Of a DNA stretch of 64,000 bases, positions 51,505 through 59,902 are shown piece after piece (position 1 is the first letter of the stretch; every line of letters begins with the position of its first letter). The DNA lies in NCBI GenBank assembly GCA_047518265.1, contig JAKZRG010000066.1, forward strand, positions 1-64,000, written 5' to 3'. The notes beneath the pieces are model-generated. The model ran no database searches and was not told the DNA's origin. It saw only the letters and a list, made by a program, of their open reading frames with translations. A program made the translations under genes and the position numbers. Origin of the DNA: Oceanospirillum sp047518265 (GTDB lineage Bacteria; Pseudomonadota; Gammaproteobacteria; Pseudomonadales; Halomonadaceae).

Positions 51505-51981
51505 CAAGGCAAAGCATGTTTAGCACACTGCATGTGTTTGGACTTCGTAAGCTTCGCTCACTCATTTTTACTGCGTTCACCACCTGATCAGATATCTATT
51601 GTTATGCTAATTATAGATTAAGGCGAGCTTTAAATTGATCGGTGGTTTAGATCATGAGAGAAGAGCAAAAAAAGACAGCGGTTTATATTCATCTGGGGGA
51701 TGGTTTATAGGGTTCCGCTGCCTTCAAAGGGACGTGCTTCTTAACTGATTGGGCAGATCCTCTGTTAGGAAGATAACAGTTAAGGGTAAAACACTAAGAG
51801 AGCATCAATTACTCTTAGGTGTAGCGCAGGAGACGCCCCAACCGACTCAGACCGGGGGGACGCCGCCTGCACGACTCATTAGGCTGTTAAGCCGAAATTA
51901 GTATTTCACTGATGATATGAGTCAGGTAACAGGGAACGCTGCTACCATTCCAACTCTTCATATTCACAGCAGGATAGGCTG
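51505..51981. other. Right flank of the accessory island
   Basis: 477 bp without a supported ORF. It begins with CATAACAA (51500-51507) and later has TTGTTATG near 51598-51605, an 8-bp inverted pair as at attC ends. Two hairpins follow: CTAAGAG/CTCTTAG (51794-51818), and GCAGG/CCTGC (51826-51870) enclosing CCCC/GGGG. The end holds a direct repeat with the nirD 3' end. Confidence 0.45.
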
Positions 51982-51993
51982 TTAAGCCAAAAT
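51880..51993. repeat. 19-bp direct repeat spanning the nirD stop
   Basis: TAGGCTGTTAAGCCGAAAT at 51880-51898 and TAGGCTGTTAAGCCAAAAT at 51975-51993 differ at one position and are 95 bp apart. The second copy includes the nirD stop and last codons. It may be a footprint of insertion or local duplication. Confidence 0.7.
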
Positions 51994-52353
51994 CATTACC
52001 TTATTGTCTTCAACCTTTACCGGCCAGATTTTCAGGTTTACGCTGTCATCTTCCAGGCATTGGCCGTCGGTCAGGCGGTAGTGGTGTTTGTATAGCGGTG
52101 TTGCCAGCATGGGTTCACCGTCGATATCTCCGATCAGTCCCCGTGCATTAAGATAGGTATCGCTCAATGGATCATAGTTATCCAGTGCAAAGACGGTATC
52201 CTCTGAGGGCAACCAGAAGAGGGCAACTTGCTGGTTTTTGTGTTCACTGGTTTGCTCTTGGATCGGTAATAGAGCGGCAATACCAGAGTTAGGTATTAGG
52301 TCTTCTAGTGAACATACGGATTGCCATTGAGTATTTTGAGTGCTGGCGTTCAT
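51982..52353 (-). CDS. nirD: NirD, small subunit of assimilatory nitrite reductase
   Basis: 123 residues with a Rieske-like fold lacking the cluster ligands, as usual for NirD (ATPLYKHHYRLTDGQCLEDD). It overlaps nirB by 4 bp. With NirB it reduces nitrite to ammonium using NAD(P)H. The gene ends where the accessory island begins. Confidence 0.94.
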   Translation of the reverse strand: MNASTQNTQWQSVCSLEDLIPNSGIAALLPIQEQTSEHKNQQVALFWLPSEDTVFALDNYDPLSDTYLNARGLIGDIDGEPMLATPLYKHHYRLTDGQCLEDDSVNLKIWPVKVEDNKVMILA

Positions 52354-55010
52354 GCGCTGATCTCCTCGGCTGAAATTAGATCCTGTGAGACGATAACTTT
52401 CTCTTCTTTACGGGCCGGGCGAATCTGGCCACGCTCTTCCACAAACTGAATATGGGTATCGGTACCGTCATGGTTTACAAACTGGCGGAAGCGTTTCAGT
52501 TTTTCCGGGTTATCCAGTGTGGCTTTCCACTCACATTTGTAAGTGCCGACGATGTGTTTCATCTGGTTTTCTAATTCGTCACCCAGACCTAAACTGTCGT
52601 TCAATACTACGTCTTGCAGGTATTCCAAGCCGCCTTCTAGATTTTCCATCCAGCGGGCGGTACGTTGCAGGCGATCGGCAGTACGGACATAGAACATCAA
52701 TAGACGGTCGATGGCTTGAATCAGCTGTTCGTCGTTTAGATCTGTAGCAAACAGGTCGGCATGGCGGGGTTTCATACCGCCATTACCACAGGTGTACAGG
52801 TTCCAGCCGTTTTCGGTGGCGATGACGCCGATATCTTTACTCTGGGCTTCGGCACATTCACGGGTACAACCGGATACGGCAAACTTGATTTTGTGTGGTG
52901 CTCGCAGACCCTTGTAGCGATCTTCTAATAGGATGGCCATACCGACACTGTCTTGCACACCGTAACGACACCAGGTGCTACCGACACAGGATTTCACTGT
53001 CCGTAGGGATTTACCGTAGGCGTGACCAGTTTCAAAACCGGCATCTACTAACTGTTGCCAGATCAGTGGCAGTTGCTCCAGACGGGCACCAAACAGATCC
53101 ACCCGCTGACCGCCGGTAATTTTGGTATAGAGGTTAAATTCTTTGGCCACCTGACCCAGTACGATTAACTTATCCGGGGTGATCTCACCGCCAGCAATAC
53201 GCGGAACCACGGAATAGGTACCGTCTTTCTGCATATTGGCCATAAAGGTATCGTTGGTATCCTGCAGGCTGACGTGCGGCGTTTCCTGAATATCCTCATT
53301 CCACAGGGAGGCTAGTACAGAACCCGCTGTCGGTTTACAGATCTCACAACCCAGACCGGTACCGTGTTTTTCCAGCAGCTCATCAAAGGTTTTAATCTGT
53401 TCTACTTTCACGATATGGAACATTTCCTGACGGGTCAGGGCAAAGTGTTCACACAGGTTGTTATTGACTTCGATACCTAGGTTCGCCAGTTCAGCATTGA
53501 CCACATCTTTGACCAATGCTGCACAACCACCACAACCACTGCCCGCTTTAGTAGCATCTTTTACATCGGCGACAGAGCAGCATCCGCTGGCGATAGCCTC
53601 GTTAATTTGTCCCTTGCTGACATTCAGGCAAGAACAGATCGTTGCTGTATCAGGTAGAGCATCCACACCTAAGGCAGGAGCTGAACCACTACCTTCTGGC
53701 AGAATTAAACCTGCAGGTTCTTTGGGCAGTTCGATACCGTTTAAGGCATATTGCAGTAGGCTGTCATAACGGCTGTTATCACCCACTAATACAGCACCCA
53801 ATAGGGTTTTATTATCTTCAGAGACGACAATTTTTTGATAGGTTTGTGCCGGTTCATCCAGATAACGATAGACCTTAGCACCGGGTGTACGGGCATGAGC
53901 ATCACCGATTGAGCCCACGTCAACACCCAATAATTTTAGCTTGGTGCTCATATCGGCGCCGGTAAAGCTATTACTTGTCGTGTCACCTTCCAGTAGATGG
54001 CTAACGGCTACTTTAGCCATCTGATAGCCCGGTGCCACTAGGCCAAAAATTTGACCGTTCCATAGGGCACATTCGCCAATGGCGTAAATGTCTTCATCAC
54101 TGGTTAGGCATTGGCTGTTAACCACGATACCGCCACGTTCACCCAGTTCCAGTTCAGAACTGCGGGCCAGAGCATCTTGCGGCCGAATACCGGCAGAAAA
54201 TACAATAACATCTGTTTCTAGGTGATTTTTTTCAAGAGAGCCGTCTTCCAGCGGGCTACCTTCAGCAAAGTTCATGCGGTGGCGGCAATGCTCACCATCG
54301 ATAATTTCCTGAGTCTGCATACTGGTATGTACCTGTACACCCAGATCTTCGATACGCTGTTTTAGTACGTCACCAGCTTCATCATCCAGTTGAACCGGCA
54401 TCAGGCGAGGGGCAAACTCGACAACATGAGTATCTAAACCCAGTTGGCGCAAAGCATTGGCCGCTTCTAGGCCCAATAAACCACCGCCGATGACCACACC
54501 GGTTTTTTTCTTATCCGTATTGTTATTCTCAGTGCCGGTACTACTGGAGAAATCACGGATCTGATCCAGATCTTCCAGAGTACGGTAAACCAAGCAGGCT
54601 TCGCGGTCATAACCGGGAATAGGCGGTACAAAAGGGTAGGAACCCGTAGCCAAAATCAGCTTGTCGTAGACGTAAGATTCACCGGATGCCGTGGATACGG
54701 TTTTTTCGCTGCGATTAATGGCAGTAATTTGTTCACCGGCATGGAAAATGACGCCGTTATCGGTGTAATAATCTGGGCTGCACAGGGCCAGATCTTCTGC
54801 ATCTTTACCGGCAAAATATTCCGATAGATGTACCCTATCGTAGGCGCGGTTTTTTTCTTCACCAAAAACACGGATCTCGGCGTTGCTGAGTACACCAGTG
54901 TTTGTTTGCTGTTCAACTAGATTTTCTACAAAGTGATGGCCAACCATACCGTTGCCGACCACAATGATTTTTGTTGAACTGGATGCTTTATTTAACTGAT
55001 TCACGGTCAT
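52350..55010 (-). CDS. nirB: NirB, large subunit of NAD(P)H-dependent assimilatory nitrite reductase
   Basis: 886 residues. FAD/NAD domain first (KIIVVGNGMVGHHFVENL, VVIGGGLLGLEAANAL). A BFD-like [2Fe-2S] domain follows (CSCLNVSKGQINEAIASGC, then GSGCGGC), and a sulfite/nitrite reductase domain ends the protein with siroheme/[4Fe-4S] cysteines SCVGSTWC and GCTRECAE. It reduces nitrite to ammonium with six electrons. It lies 49 bp after the FAD reductase gene, in the same unit. Confidence 0.96.
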   Translation of the reverse strand: MTVNQLNKASSSTKIIVVGNGMVGHHFVENLVEQQTNTGVLSNAEIRVFGEEKNRAYDRVHLSEYFAGKDAEDLALCSPDYYTDNGVIFHAGEQITAINRSEKTVSTASGESYVYDKLILATGSYPFVPPIPGYDREACLVYRTLEDLDQIRDFSSSTGTENNNTDKKKTGVVIGGGLLGLEAANALRQLGLDTHVVEFAPRLMPVQLDDEAGDVLKQRIEDLGVQVHTSMQTQEIIDGEHCRHRMNFAEGSPLEDGSLEKNHLETDVIVFSAGIRPQDALARSSELELGERGGIVVNSQCLTSDEDIYAIGECALWNGQIFGLVAPGYQMAKVAVSHLLEGDTTSNSFTGADMSTKLKLLGVDVGSIGDAHARTPGAKVYRYLDEPAQTYQKIVVSEDNKTLLGAVLVGDNSRYDSLLQYALNGIELPKEPAGLILPEGSGSAPALGVDALPDTATICSCLNVSKGQINEAIASGCCSVADVKDATKAGSGCGGCAALVKDVVNAELANLGIEVNNNLCEHFALTRQEMFHIVKVEQIKTFDELLEKHGTGLGCEICKPTAGSVLASLWNEDIQETPHVSLQDTNDTFMANMQKDGTYSVVPRIAGGEITPDKLIVLGQVAKEFNLYTKITGGQRVDLFGARLEQLPLIWQQLVDAGFETGHAYGKSLRTVKSCVGSTWCRYGVQDSVGMAILLEDRYKGLRAPHKIKFAVSGCTRECAEAQSKDIGVIATENGWNLYTCGNGGMKPRHADLFATDLNDEQLIQAIDRLLMFYVRTADRLQRTARWMENLEGGLEYLQDVVLNDSLGLGDELENQMKHIVGTYKCEWKATLDNPEKLKRFRQFVNHDGTDTHIQFVEERGQIRPARKEEKVIVSQDLISAEEISA

Positions 55011-55059
55011 CTCTCCTGCCTGTTGCTTCAGGCTGCGCTTATTTGGGCTGCCGTAAGCC

Positions 55060-56460
55060 TCAGGCGGCTTCGGTGGTTAGCGAAATATTATTATCTTTGC
55101 TGCTGAGTAGCTGATGCTGCTCAACCTGTTGTTTGTTGATGGCTTCGCCAAACATCAGGCTAGGGCGTATAGGGCCTAAGTCATTACCGGCTTGCAGTAA
55201 TTTGAAGTACCAATTGCCGTCGCTAACATCGCCGTAAAAAACGATGCCGGTCAGACGGTTGTTACGTAGAATTAATTTGCGGTAAATCTGTCGATTCGGA
55301 TCTTGCAGTAATAGGGTTTCAGCGCCGGAGTCAGCATTCGGATTGATCTCTCCAGCAGAAAATAGATCGATACCGGATACTTTTAAGCGAGTCGCGCTTT
55401 GGGTACCTGTATAGGCTTGGTTATTTAAACCCGCCAGATGTTTGCCCAGTACTTCGGCTTGCTCCCAGATTGGGGCGACTAGGCCATAACAATGACCGCG
55501 ATGTTGACTGCACTCGCCAATGGCGTAGATAGAAAGGTCAGAAGTCTGCAGTTGATCATTGACGACAATCCCCCGTTCACACTTAAGGCCAGAGGCTTTA
55601 GCGATACGAATTTCTGGTGTGATTCCCGCGGCAATAATCAGCAGATCACAGGGGATCTGTTGACCATCGTTTAGGGTTAAACCTGAGATATGCTGTTTAT
55701 CTCTGATCTTTCTATCGACCCTATTTGGCTTTGGGCTAACCATCGAGCCATGGGGTTGATAGCGTCCTTGAGCGCTGCTGATCTGATTGTTCAGCAAAAA
55801 ATTAATTTGGCGCTGCTCTAGCTGCTGCTGTAATAAGTTTGCAGCGGTTTGATCCAATTGACGATTGAGTAAAAAATCACTGCGATGCAGTACTGTGGTA
55901 TGCATGCCGTGTCCGGCTAAACCTGCTGCGGCTTCCAGACCGAGTAAACCACCGCCCACAACAACCGCATACTGGCCAGAGCGAGCGTAACGTTTCATCA
56001 ACTCAACATCTGCTAGGGTGCGAAAACCTGTGATGCCCTCCATATCTTCCCCTTCAAATCCCAAATGGGAGGGACGGGAACCGGTGGCGATAATCAGTTG
56101 GTCGTAAGTCTGGTGACGGCCCAATAGGCTAGAGACTGTTTTAAGTTCGCGGTTAATACTAATCACAGGGTCAGCGGTAAACAGACGAATCTGATGTTGT
56201 TGATACCATTCAATACTGTTCAAAATAATATTATTAAACTGGTTTTCTTCTGCCAGTACAGGAGAGAGCATGATGCGGTTGTAGTTTTCGTGAGGCTCTT
56301 CACCAAAGACGGTAATTTGATAGGCTTCTTGCTTATGCTGCGAAAGCTTCTCTGCTTCTGTCAGCGCTTTTTCAAGGGCTTCTTTTTGCAAAAAGAATGC
56401 TTCTAATGCACGCATTGCCGCCATGCCATTACCAATCACTACAAGTTGTTTTGTCATCAT
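55060..56460 (-). CDS. FAD-dependent NAD(P)H reductase of the nitrate assimilation operon, NasB-like
   Basis: 466 residues from the ATG at 56460, which has AGGGGAG 4-10 nt upstream; an ATG 24 bp earlier is less likely. It resembles the N-terminal half of NirB: QLVVIGNGMAAMRALEAF, YNRIMLSPVLA, VVVGGGLLGLEAAAGLAGHG, IYAIGECSQHRGHCYGLVAP. No [2Fe-2S] cysteine cluster is present. The likely role is passing electrons from NAD(P)H to NasA, whose own C-terminus carries the BFD-like cluster. First gene of the unit, directly downstream of an attenuator. Confidence 0.85.
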   Translation of the reverse strand: MMTKQLVVIGNGMAAMRALEAFFLQKEALEKALTEAEKLSQHKQEAYQITVFGEEPHENYNRIMLSPVLAEENQFNNIILNSIEWYQQHQIRLFTADPVISINRELKTVSSLLGRHQTYDQLIIATGSRPSHLGFEGEDMEGITGFRTLADVELMKRYARSGQYAVVVGGGLLGLEAAAGLAGHGMHTTVLHRSDFLLNRQLDQTAANLLQQQLEQRQINFLLNNQISSAQGRYQPHGSMVSPKPNRVDRKIRDKQHISGLTLNDGQQIPCDLLIIAAGITPEIRIAKASGLKCERGIVVNDQLQTSDLSIYAIGECSQHRGHCYGLVAPIWEQAEVLGKHLAGLNNQAYTGTQSATRLKVSGIDLFSAGEINPNADSGAETLLLQDPNRQIYRKLILRNNRLTGIVFYGDVSDGNWYFKLLQAGNDLGPIRPSLMFGEAINKQQVEQHQLLSSKDNNISLTTEAA

Positions 56461-56496
56461 GCAGCTCCCCTGTACATTCGGCATAAACCGACAGGC

Positions 56497-56548
56497 AAAA
56501 AAAAGCGTTCATCTATCAAGGAGCAAATTGCTCCTGTCAGATGAACGC
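56497..56548 (-). terminator. Attenuator terminator in the nirB-operon leader
   Basis: Minus-strand 10-bp stem GCGTTCATCT / AGATGAACGC, inner hairpin GGAGCA/TGCTCC, then eight T. It stands 37 nt before the first start codon of the operon. Confidence 0.9.
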
Positions 56549-56557
56549 CATTGTTCA
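56542..56557 (-). promoter_or_regulatory. nirB-operon antiterminator-type hairpin, hexaloop AAUGGC
   Basis: Minus-strand TGAAC-AATGGC-GTTCA: five pairs and a six-base loop with A1 and G4. It shares 7 nt with the terminator's upstream arm, so forming it should block termination. Confidence 0.72.
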
Positions 56558-56798
56558 AAATAAGCCTAAGTAGGCTCAGAAATAAGATATTGAGTAGGAC
56601 TGAATAGGCTACTTGTTAAGGTAGATCAGCAATCAGGGCATTCTCGTTTGAGAAATGGTCCCGCTCAATATGGGCTAACAACCTAAGCACCTAAACAAAA
56701 AGTGCTTCACAAAATGTAATATCTTCAGGCTATGGGCTAGAGGATATTTGGAATACTTTTGTTTAGTGGATCGTCCAACGTTGGACTGATTAAGATTA

Positions 56799-56814
56799 AG
56801 CATGTGTCGTGCCA
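56799..56814 (-). promoter_or_regulatory. Sigma-54 promoter of the nirB operon
   Basis: TGGCACGACACATGCT on the minus strand, matching the -24/-12 consensus TGGCACG-N4-TTGCW at all but one defined position. Confidence 0.85.
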
Positions 56815-56900
56815 TAAATTATAAATTCTTATATATCATATGGTTACCTTTATCCTTATGCTTATTTATATGCAGAGTTAGCAGGTGCTATTAACAGCAA

Positions 56901-56915
56901 GCACTTAAAAGGTGC
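56901..56915. promoter_or_regulatory. NtrC-like enhancer site
   Basis: GCACTTAAAAGGTGC fits GCACY-N5-GGTGC, the NtrC-binding consensus. It lies about 113-127 bp upstream of the predicted nirB-operon start, a usual enhancer distance. A half-site TGCACT follows at 56921. Confidence 0.7.
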
Positions 56916-57197
56916 GGACATGCACTGTTTCAGTACGGATGTGGCGCTATTGTGCTTAAAGGAGAAGCGGCAGGGGGAGATGGTATTGGTTAAGCTGATA
57001 AAAGGATTAATTCGCCGTATGAATGATTATTACCAATAATTACGAAACTATATTTAAGTCTACGACGTAATTTATAGTGATTCTTTATAAATATTGTTTC
57101 GTGTTGTTTGCCATGAATGATATACCCATACGAATAGCTCACGACCCATTCATCACATAAGCTATCTGTAATACAAATCTTAATAGGGAGGTTTTCC
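56916..57197. other. Intergenic region ahead of the HD-GYP gene
   Basis: AT-rich, no supported ORF. It holds the HD-GYP ribosome site (GGGAGG, 57187-57192) and presumably its promoter. The NtrC-like site just to the left could serve both directions. Confidence 0.4.
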
Positions 57198-58703
57198 ATG
57201 TCTGGCGTGCTTAATCAGCCTGCTACTGTTGCCGATTACCGATATCCTGCGGTAAAGCCCATAGGCTACAGTGAGCAGCAACCTTTGATGCATTATTTAC
57301 TGGCATCGGCTTTGTTCACTATTTATGGCGATCAGGTCTGTCCGTTATTGGAGTCGATCCAGTGGTGGCATCTTTTTGTACCTCTTATGCTGGCTTACGG
57401 TTTGCGAACGGTGCTGATTAATAAGATTCGTCAGGTGGATTTTCAGCATAGGGTAACGAGCCAGTTTTATTTGGATTTAGGTTTATTTTTATTGACCGCT
57501 GCAGGGTTAGTCGCCGTTAATCTGACCATGTATGGTTCACCGTGGCATAGCAATCTTAAAGTTCTATTTGGTATGGGAACCTTAGGGATTCTTATTGCTG
57601 TTGATCTCGCTTTGTTACGAGAGCGTCATCTGACGTATGAGTTGATTCAAGCAAAAAGAGAGCTGGAGGTTGGTCAGCAAGCCAGTTCCTTTGTGAAGAA
57701 GTTTTCTCTAATGGCTATGGTGCTGGTGATCAGTATCGCCCTGGTACTGTTCTTAGTGGTGAATAAGGATCTGGATTGGTTATTGGCTGAAGGAGTGGCC
57801 TTAAGCCCAGAGCAGGCCAGAAATAGCATCCTGCAAGAATTTGCTTTTGTCACTGGGGTTATCCTTTTTTACGTGGTGCTTATCATTCGCCGCTATGCGG
57901 GGAATTTAAAAATGTACCTAAGTTTTGAAAATAGTGTCTTGCAGCAGGTTGCAGAAGGTAATTTACAGGTACGGGTACCCGTGGCCAGTCAGGATGAGTT
58001 TGGCGCTATGGCTCAAGGTACCAATGCCATGGTGGGCAGCTTATTACAATCACAGAACAATTTAAAAGAAACCCGAGATGCCACCATTATCGCGTTGGCT
58101 TCTTTAGCAGAGGCACGGGATAACGAAACCGGGGCGCATATTTTACGTACGCAGCGCTATGTACGTGTTCTGGCTGAATACTTGAGCCAACGACCTGAAT
58201 TTTCGGATCAGTTGGATGAAGATACTATTGAGTTGTTGTATAAATCGGCACCTCTGCACGATATCGGTAAGGTAGGTATCCCGGATAGTATTTTATTGAA
58301 ACCCGGTAAGCTTACTGATGATGAGTTTGTGATTATGAAAACTCACGCCCAGCTTGGAGCTGATGCTTTGGAGCAAGCGGTACAGTCAGTAACGGACAAT
58401 GCCTTTTTACGACATGCTCAGGATATCGCTTCCAATCACCATGAAAAATGGGATGGTTCGGGTTATCCGCTGGGTAAAAAAGGCGAGGAGATTCCGCTGT
58501 CTGCCCGTCTAATGGCTTTGGCGGATGTTTATGATGCACTGATCTGTAAACGGGTTTACAAACCTGCGTTTAGTCACGATAAGGCTAAGTCTATTATTGT
58601 TGAAGGTCGGAGTAGCCACTTTGATCCAAGGGTTGTGGATGCGTTCATTGCCTGTGAACAGGGCTTTGTTGATGTGGCGAAAAACTTTGCTGATAATCAC
58701 TAA
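57198..58703 (+). CDS. Membrane HD-GYP domain protein, probable c-di-GMP phosphodiesterase
   Basis: 501 residues. Up to seven hydrophobic segments fill residues ~30-230, then a HAMP-like stretch (ENSVLQQVAEGNLQVRVPVA), then HD-GYP from about 290. Catalytic motifs are intact: ETGAHILRTQRYV, HDIGKVGIPD, and HHEKWDGSGYPLG with the GYP loop. It should hydrolyse c-di-GMP. The sensor part is not a recognised domain. It is divergent from the nitrite operon and convergent with proX. Confidence 0.9.
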   Translation: MSGVLNQPATVADYRYPAVKPIGYSEQQPLMHYLLASALFTIYGDQVCPLLESIQWWHLFVPLMLAYGLRTVLINKIRQVDFQHRVTSQFYLDLGLFLLTAAGLVAVNLTMYGSPWHSNLKVLFGMGTLGILIAVDLALLRERHLTYELIQAKRELEVGQQASSFVKKFSLMAMVLVISIALVLFLVVNKDLDWLLAEGVALSPEQARNSILQEFAFVTGVILFYVVLIIRRYAGNLKMYLSFENSVLQQVAEGNLQVRVPVASQDEFGAMAQGTNAMVGSLLQSQNNLKETRDATIIALASLAEARDNETGAHILRTQRYVRVLAEYLSQRPEFSDQLDEDTIELLYKSAPLHDIGKVGIPDSILLKPGKLTDDEFVIMKTHAQLGADALEQAVQSVTDNAFLRHAQDIASNHHEKWDGSGYPLGKKGEEIPLSARLMALADVYDALICKRVYKPAFSHDKAKSIIVEGRSSHFDPRVVDAFIACEQGFVDVAKNFADNH

Positions 58704-58761
58704 GTTTCTAAAAGAAACAGAGTGCCTTAAGAAAGATTTATGAGCTTTCAGAAAAGACTGA

Positions 58762-58790
58762 AATATGTCGGGCGTATTGCCCGACATATT
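58762..58790. terminator. Convergent hairpin between HD-GYP and proX
   Basis: Perfect 12-bp stem AATATGTCGGGC / GCCCGACATATT, 5-nt loop. On the minus strand TTTCAGTCTTTTC follows, a loose T-tract; on the plus strand none. Confidence 0.65.
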
Positions 58791-58804
58791 GGATTCACTG
58801 AGGA

Positions 58805-59791
58805 TTATTTCGCCGCTTGTTTCGCTTGTTCAATCCACTGGTTAAAGGTTTTCTGGTTAGCTTTAATCCAAAGATCCGCATGACGCTCAATATCTTTTAG
58901 AGAGTCTTCGCCGTTACTGATCATCATATTTTCTGCGCTGACTGCATTGATTGGCAGCTTCATGATTTCAAATAGTTTCGCCGCAGCCGGGTTATTTTCT
59001 GCCCATTGTCTGTTAGCAACGATACGCTCTGCGTTGATATCAAAACCGTAGTTTTTGCCATTCGGCAATTTCGTGTCTGAACCGTTAGGGTTGGCAGAGT
59101 AAGGAACCTCTAGCCAGATAACATCTTTACCCGGTACCAGTTTTCCGGATACCCAATAAGGAGTCCAAGTGTAATAGAATACGGGCTCACCCTGCTTAAA
59201 GCGGGCGATGGTATCGGAGATAATCGCTGCGTATTGCCCCTGTTTATGGGTGATGCTGTCGCGAAGTTTAAATTCGGTCAGCTGGTGCTCAATCACACCT
59301 TCACAGCCCCAACCTGCCTGACAACCGGCCAGATCTGCTTTGCCGTCGCCATCGGTATCAAACAATTTAGCGATCTTAGGGTCTTTCAGATCATCAATGC
59401 TATCGATACCGTATTTATCGGCTGTTTTCTTATCGATCAGATAACCTTGGGCTGCACCGTTAATATAGGTGCCTTTGCGGTAGAACTTGTCATCACCGCC
59501 AGCATTTTTATACATGCTGTTATGCAGAGGGTACCAGTTGGTAGTGGTGAAGGTGATATCACCATTGGCTAGAGCGGTGTAACCAGCACTGTAGTCAACT
59601 TCCTTAATCGGTTTGATATCGTAACCCAGTTTAGCTAGGGCCTTATTTACGATAACCGTTTGAAACTTTTCTTCGGCAATTGGGCTGTGGTAAGCCTGTA
59701 CGCTGATACCTTCTCCGGGCAAACCCGCATGAGCGTTGACGCTCAGACCCAGTGCTAATGTAACGGATGCTGCAATTGTGCTGTAACGCAT
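58805..59791 (-). CDS. proX: ProX, periplasmic glycine betaine/proline betaine-binding protein
   Basis: 328 residues with a signal peptide cut after AHA (22). Betaine-binding tryptophans are present: TTTNWYPLHNS, AGWGCEGV and TWTPYWVSG. The binding protein feeds ProVW. It is the last gene of proVWX, separated from proW by 111 bp that hold a strong hairpin. Substrates are most likely glycine betaine or related osmolytes. Confidence 0.93.
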   Translation of the reverse strand: MRYSTIAASVTLALGLSVNAHAGLPGEGISVQAYHSPIAEEKFQTVIVNKALAKLGYDIKPIKEVDYSAGYTALANGDITFTTTNWYPLHNSMYKNAGGDDKFYRKGTYINGAAQGYLIDKKTADKYGIDSIDDLKDPKIAKLFDTDGDGKADLAGCQAGWGCEGVIEHQLTEFKLRDSITHKQGQYAAIISDTIARFKQGEPVFYYTWTPYWVSGKLVPGKDVIWLEVPYSANPNGSDTKLPNGKNYGFDINAERIVANRQWAENNPAAAKLFEIMKLPINAVSAENMMISNGEDSLKDIERHADLWIKANQKTFNQWIEQAKQAAK

Positions 59792-59847
59792 AATAATCTC
59801 CTGGAATTGTTTTTATTGAGCGGTAAAAGCCATAGCAAAACATTTTT

Positions 59848-59878
59848 CTGCAGCAGCCAAGGCTGTTGGCTGCTGCAG
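59848..59878 (-). other. Intercistronic hairpin between proW and proX
   Basis: Perfect 13-bp inverted repeat CTGCAGCAGCCAA / TTGGCTGCTGCAG with a 5-nt loop. Minus-strand bases after it are AAAAATG, so it is not an intrinsic terminator. It probably protects mRNA ends or sets the ratio of the binding protein to membrane subunits. Confidence 0.7.
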
Positions 59879-59902
59879 ATAAAAGCGTTTCAGATAACCG
59901 TT

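Larger units (their letters stand above)
56461..56814 (-). promoter_or_regulatory. Leader of the nasB-like-nirB-nirD operon: sigma-54 promoter, 5' stem-loop and attenuator
   Basis: A sigma-54 promoter at 56799-56814 would start a leader of ~330 nt near 56788. Its first bases form GTCCA-ACGT-TGGAC (56773-56786). Further hairpins are AAGCAC/GTGCTT (~56685-56707) and AATATC/GATATT (~56720-56750). Last come a hexaloop hairpin (56542-56557) and the terminator (56497-56548), whose arms overlap. This suggests NtrC-dependent initiation plus ANTAR-type antitermination. Confidence 0.78.
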
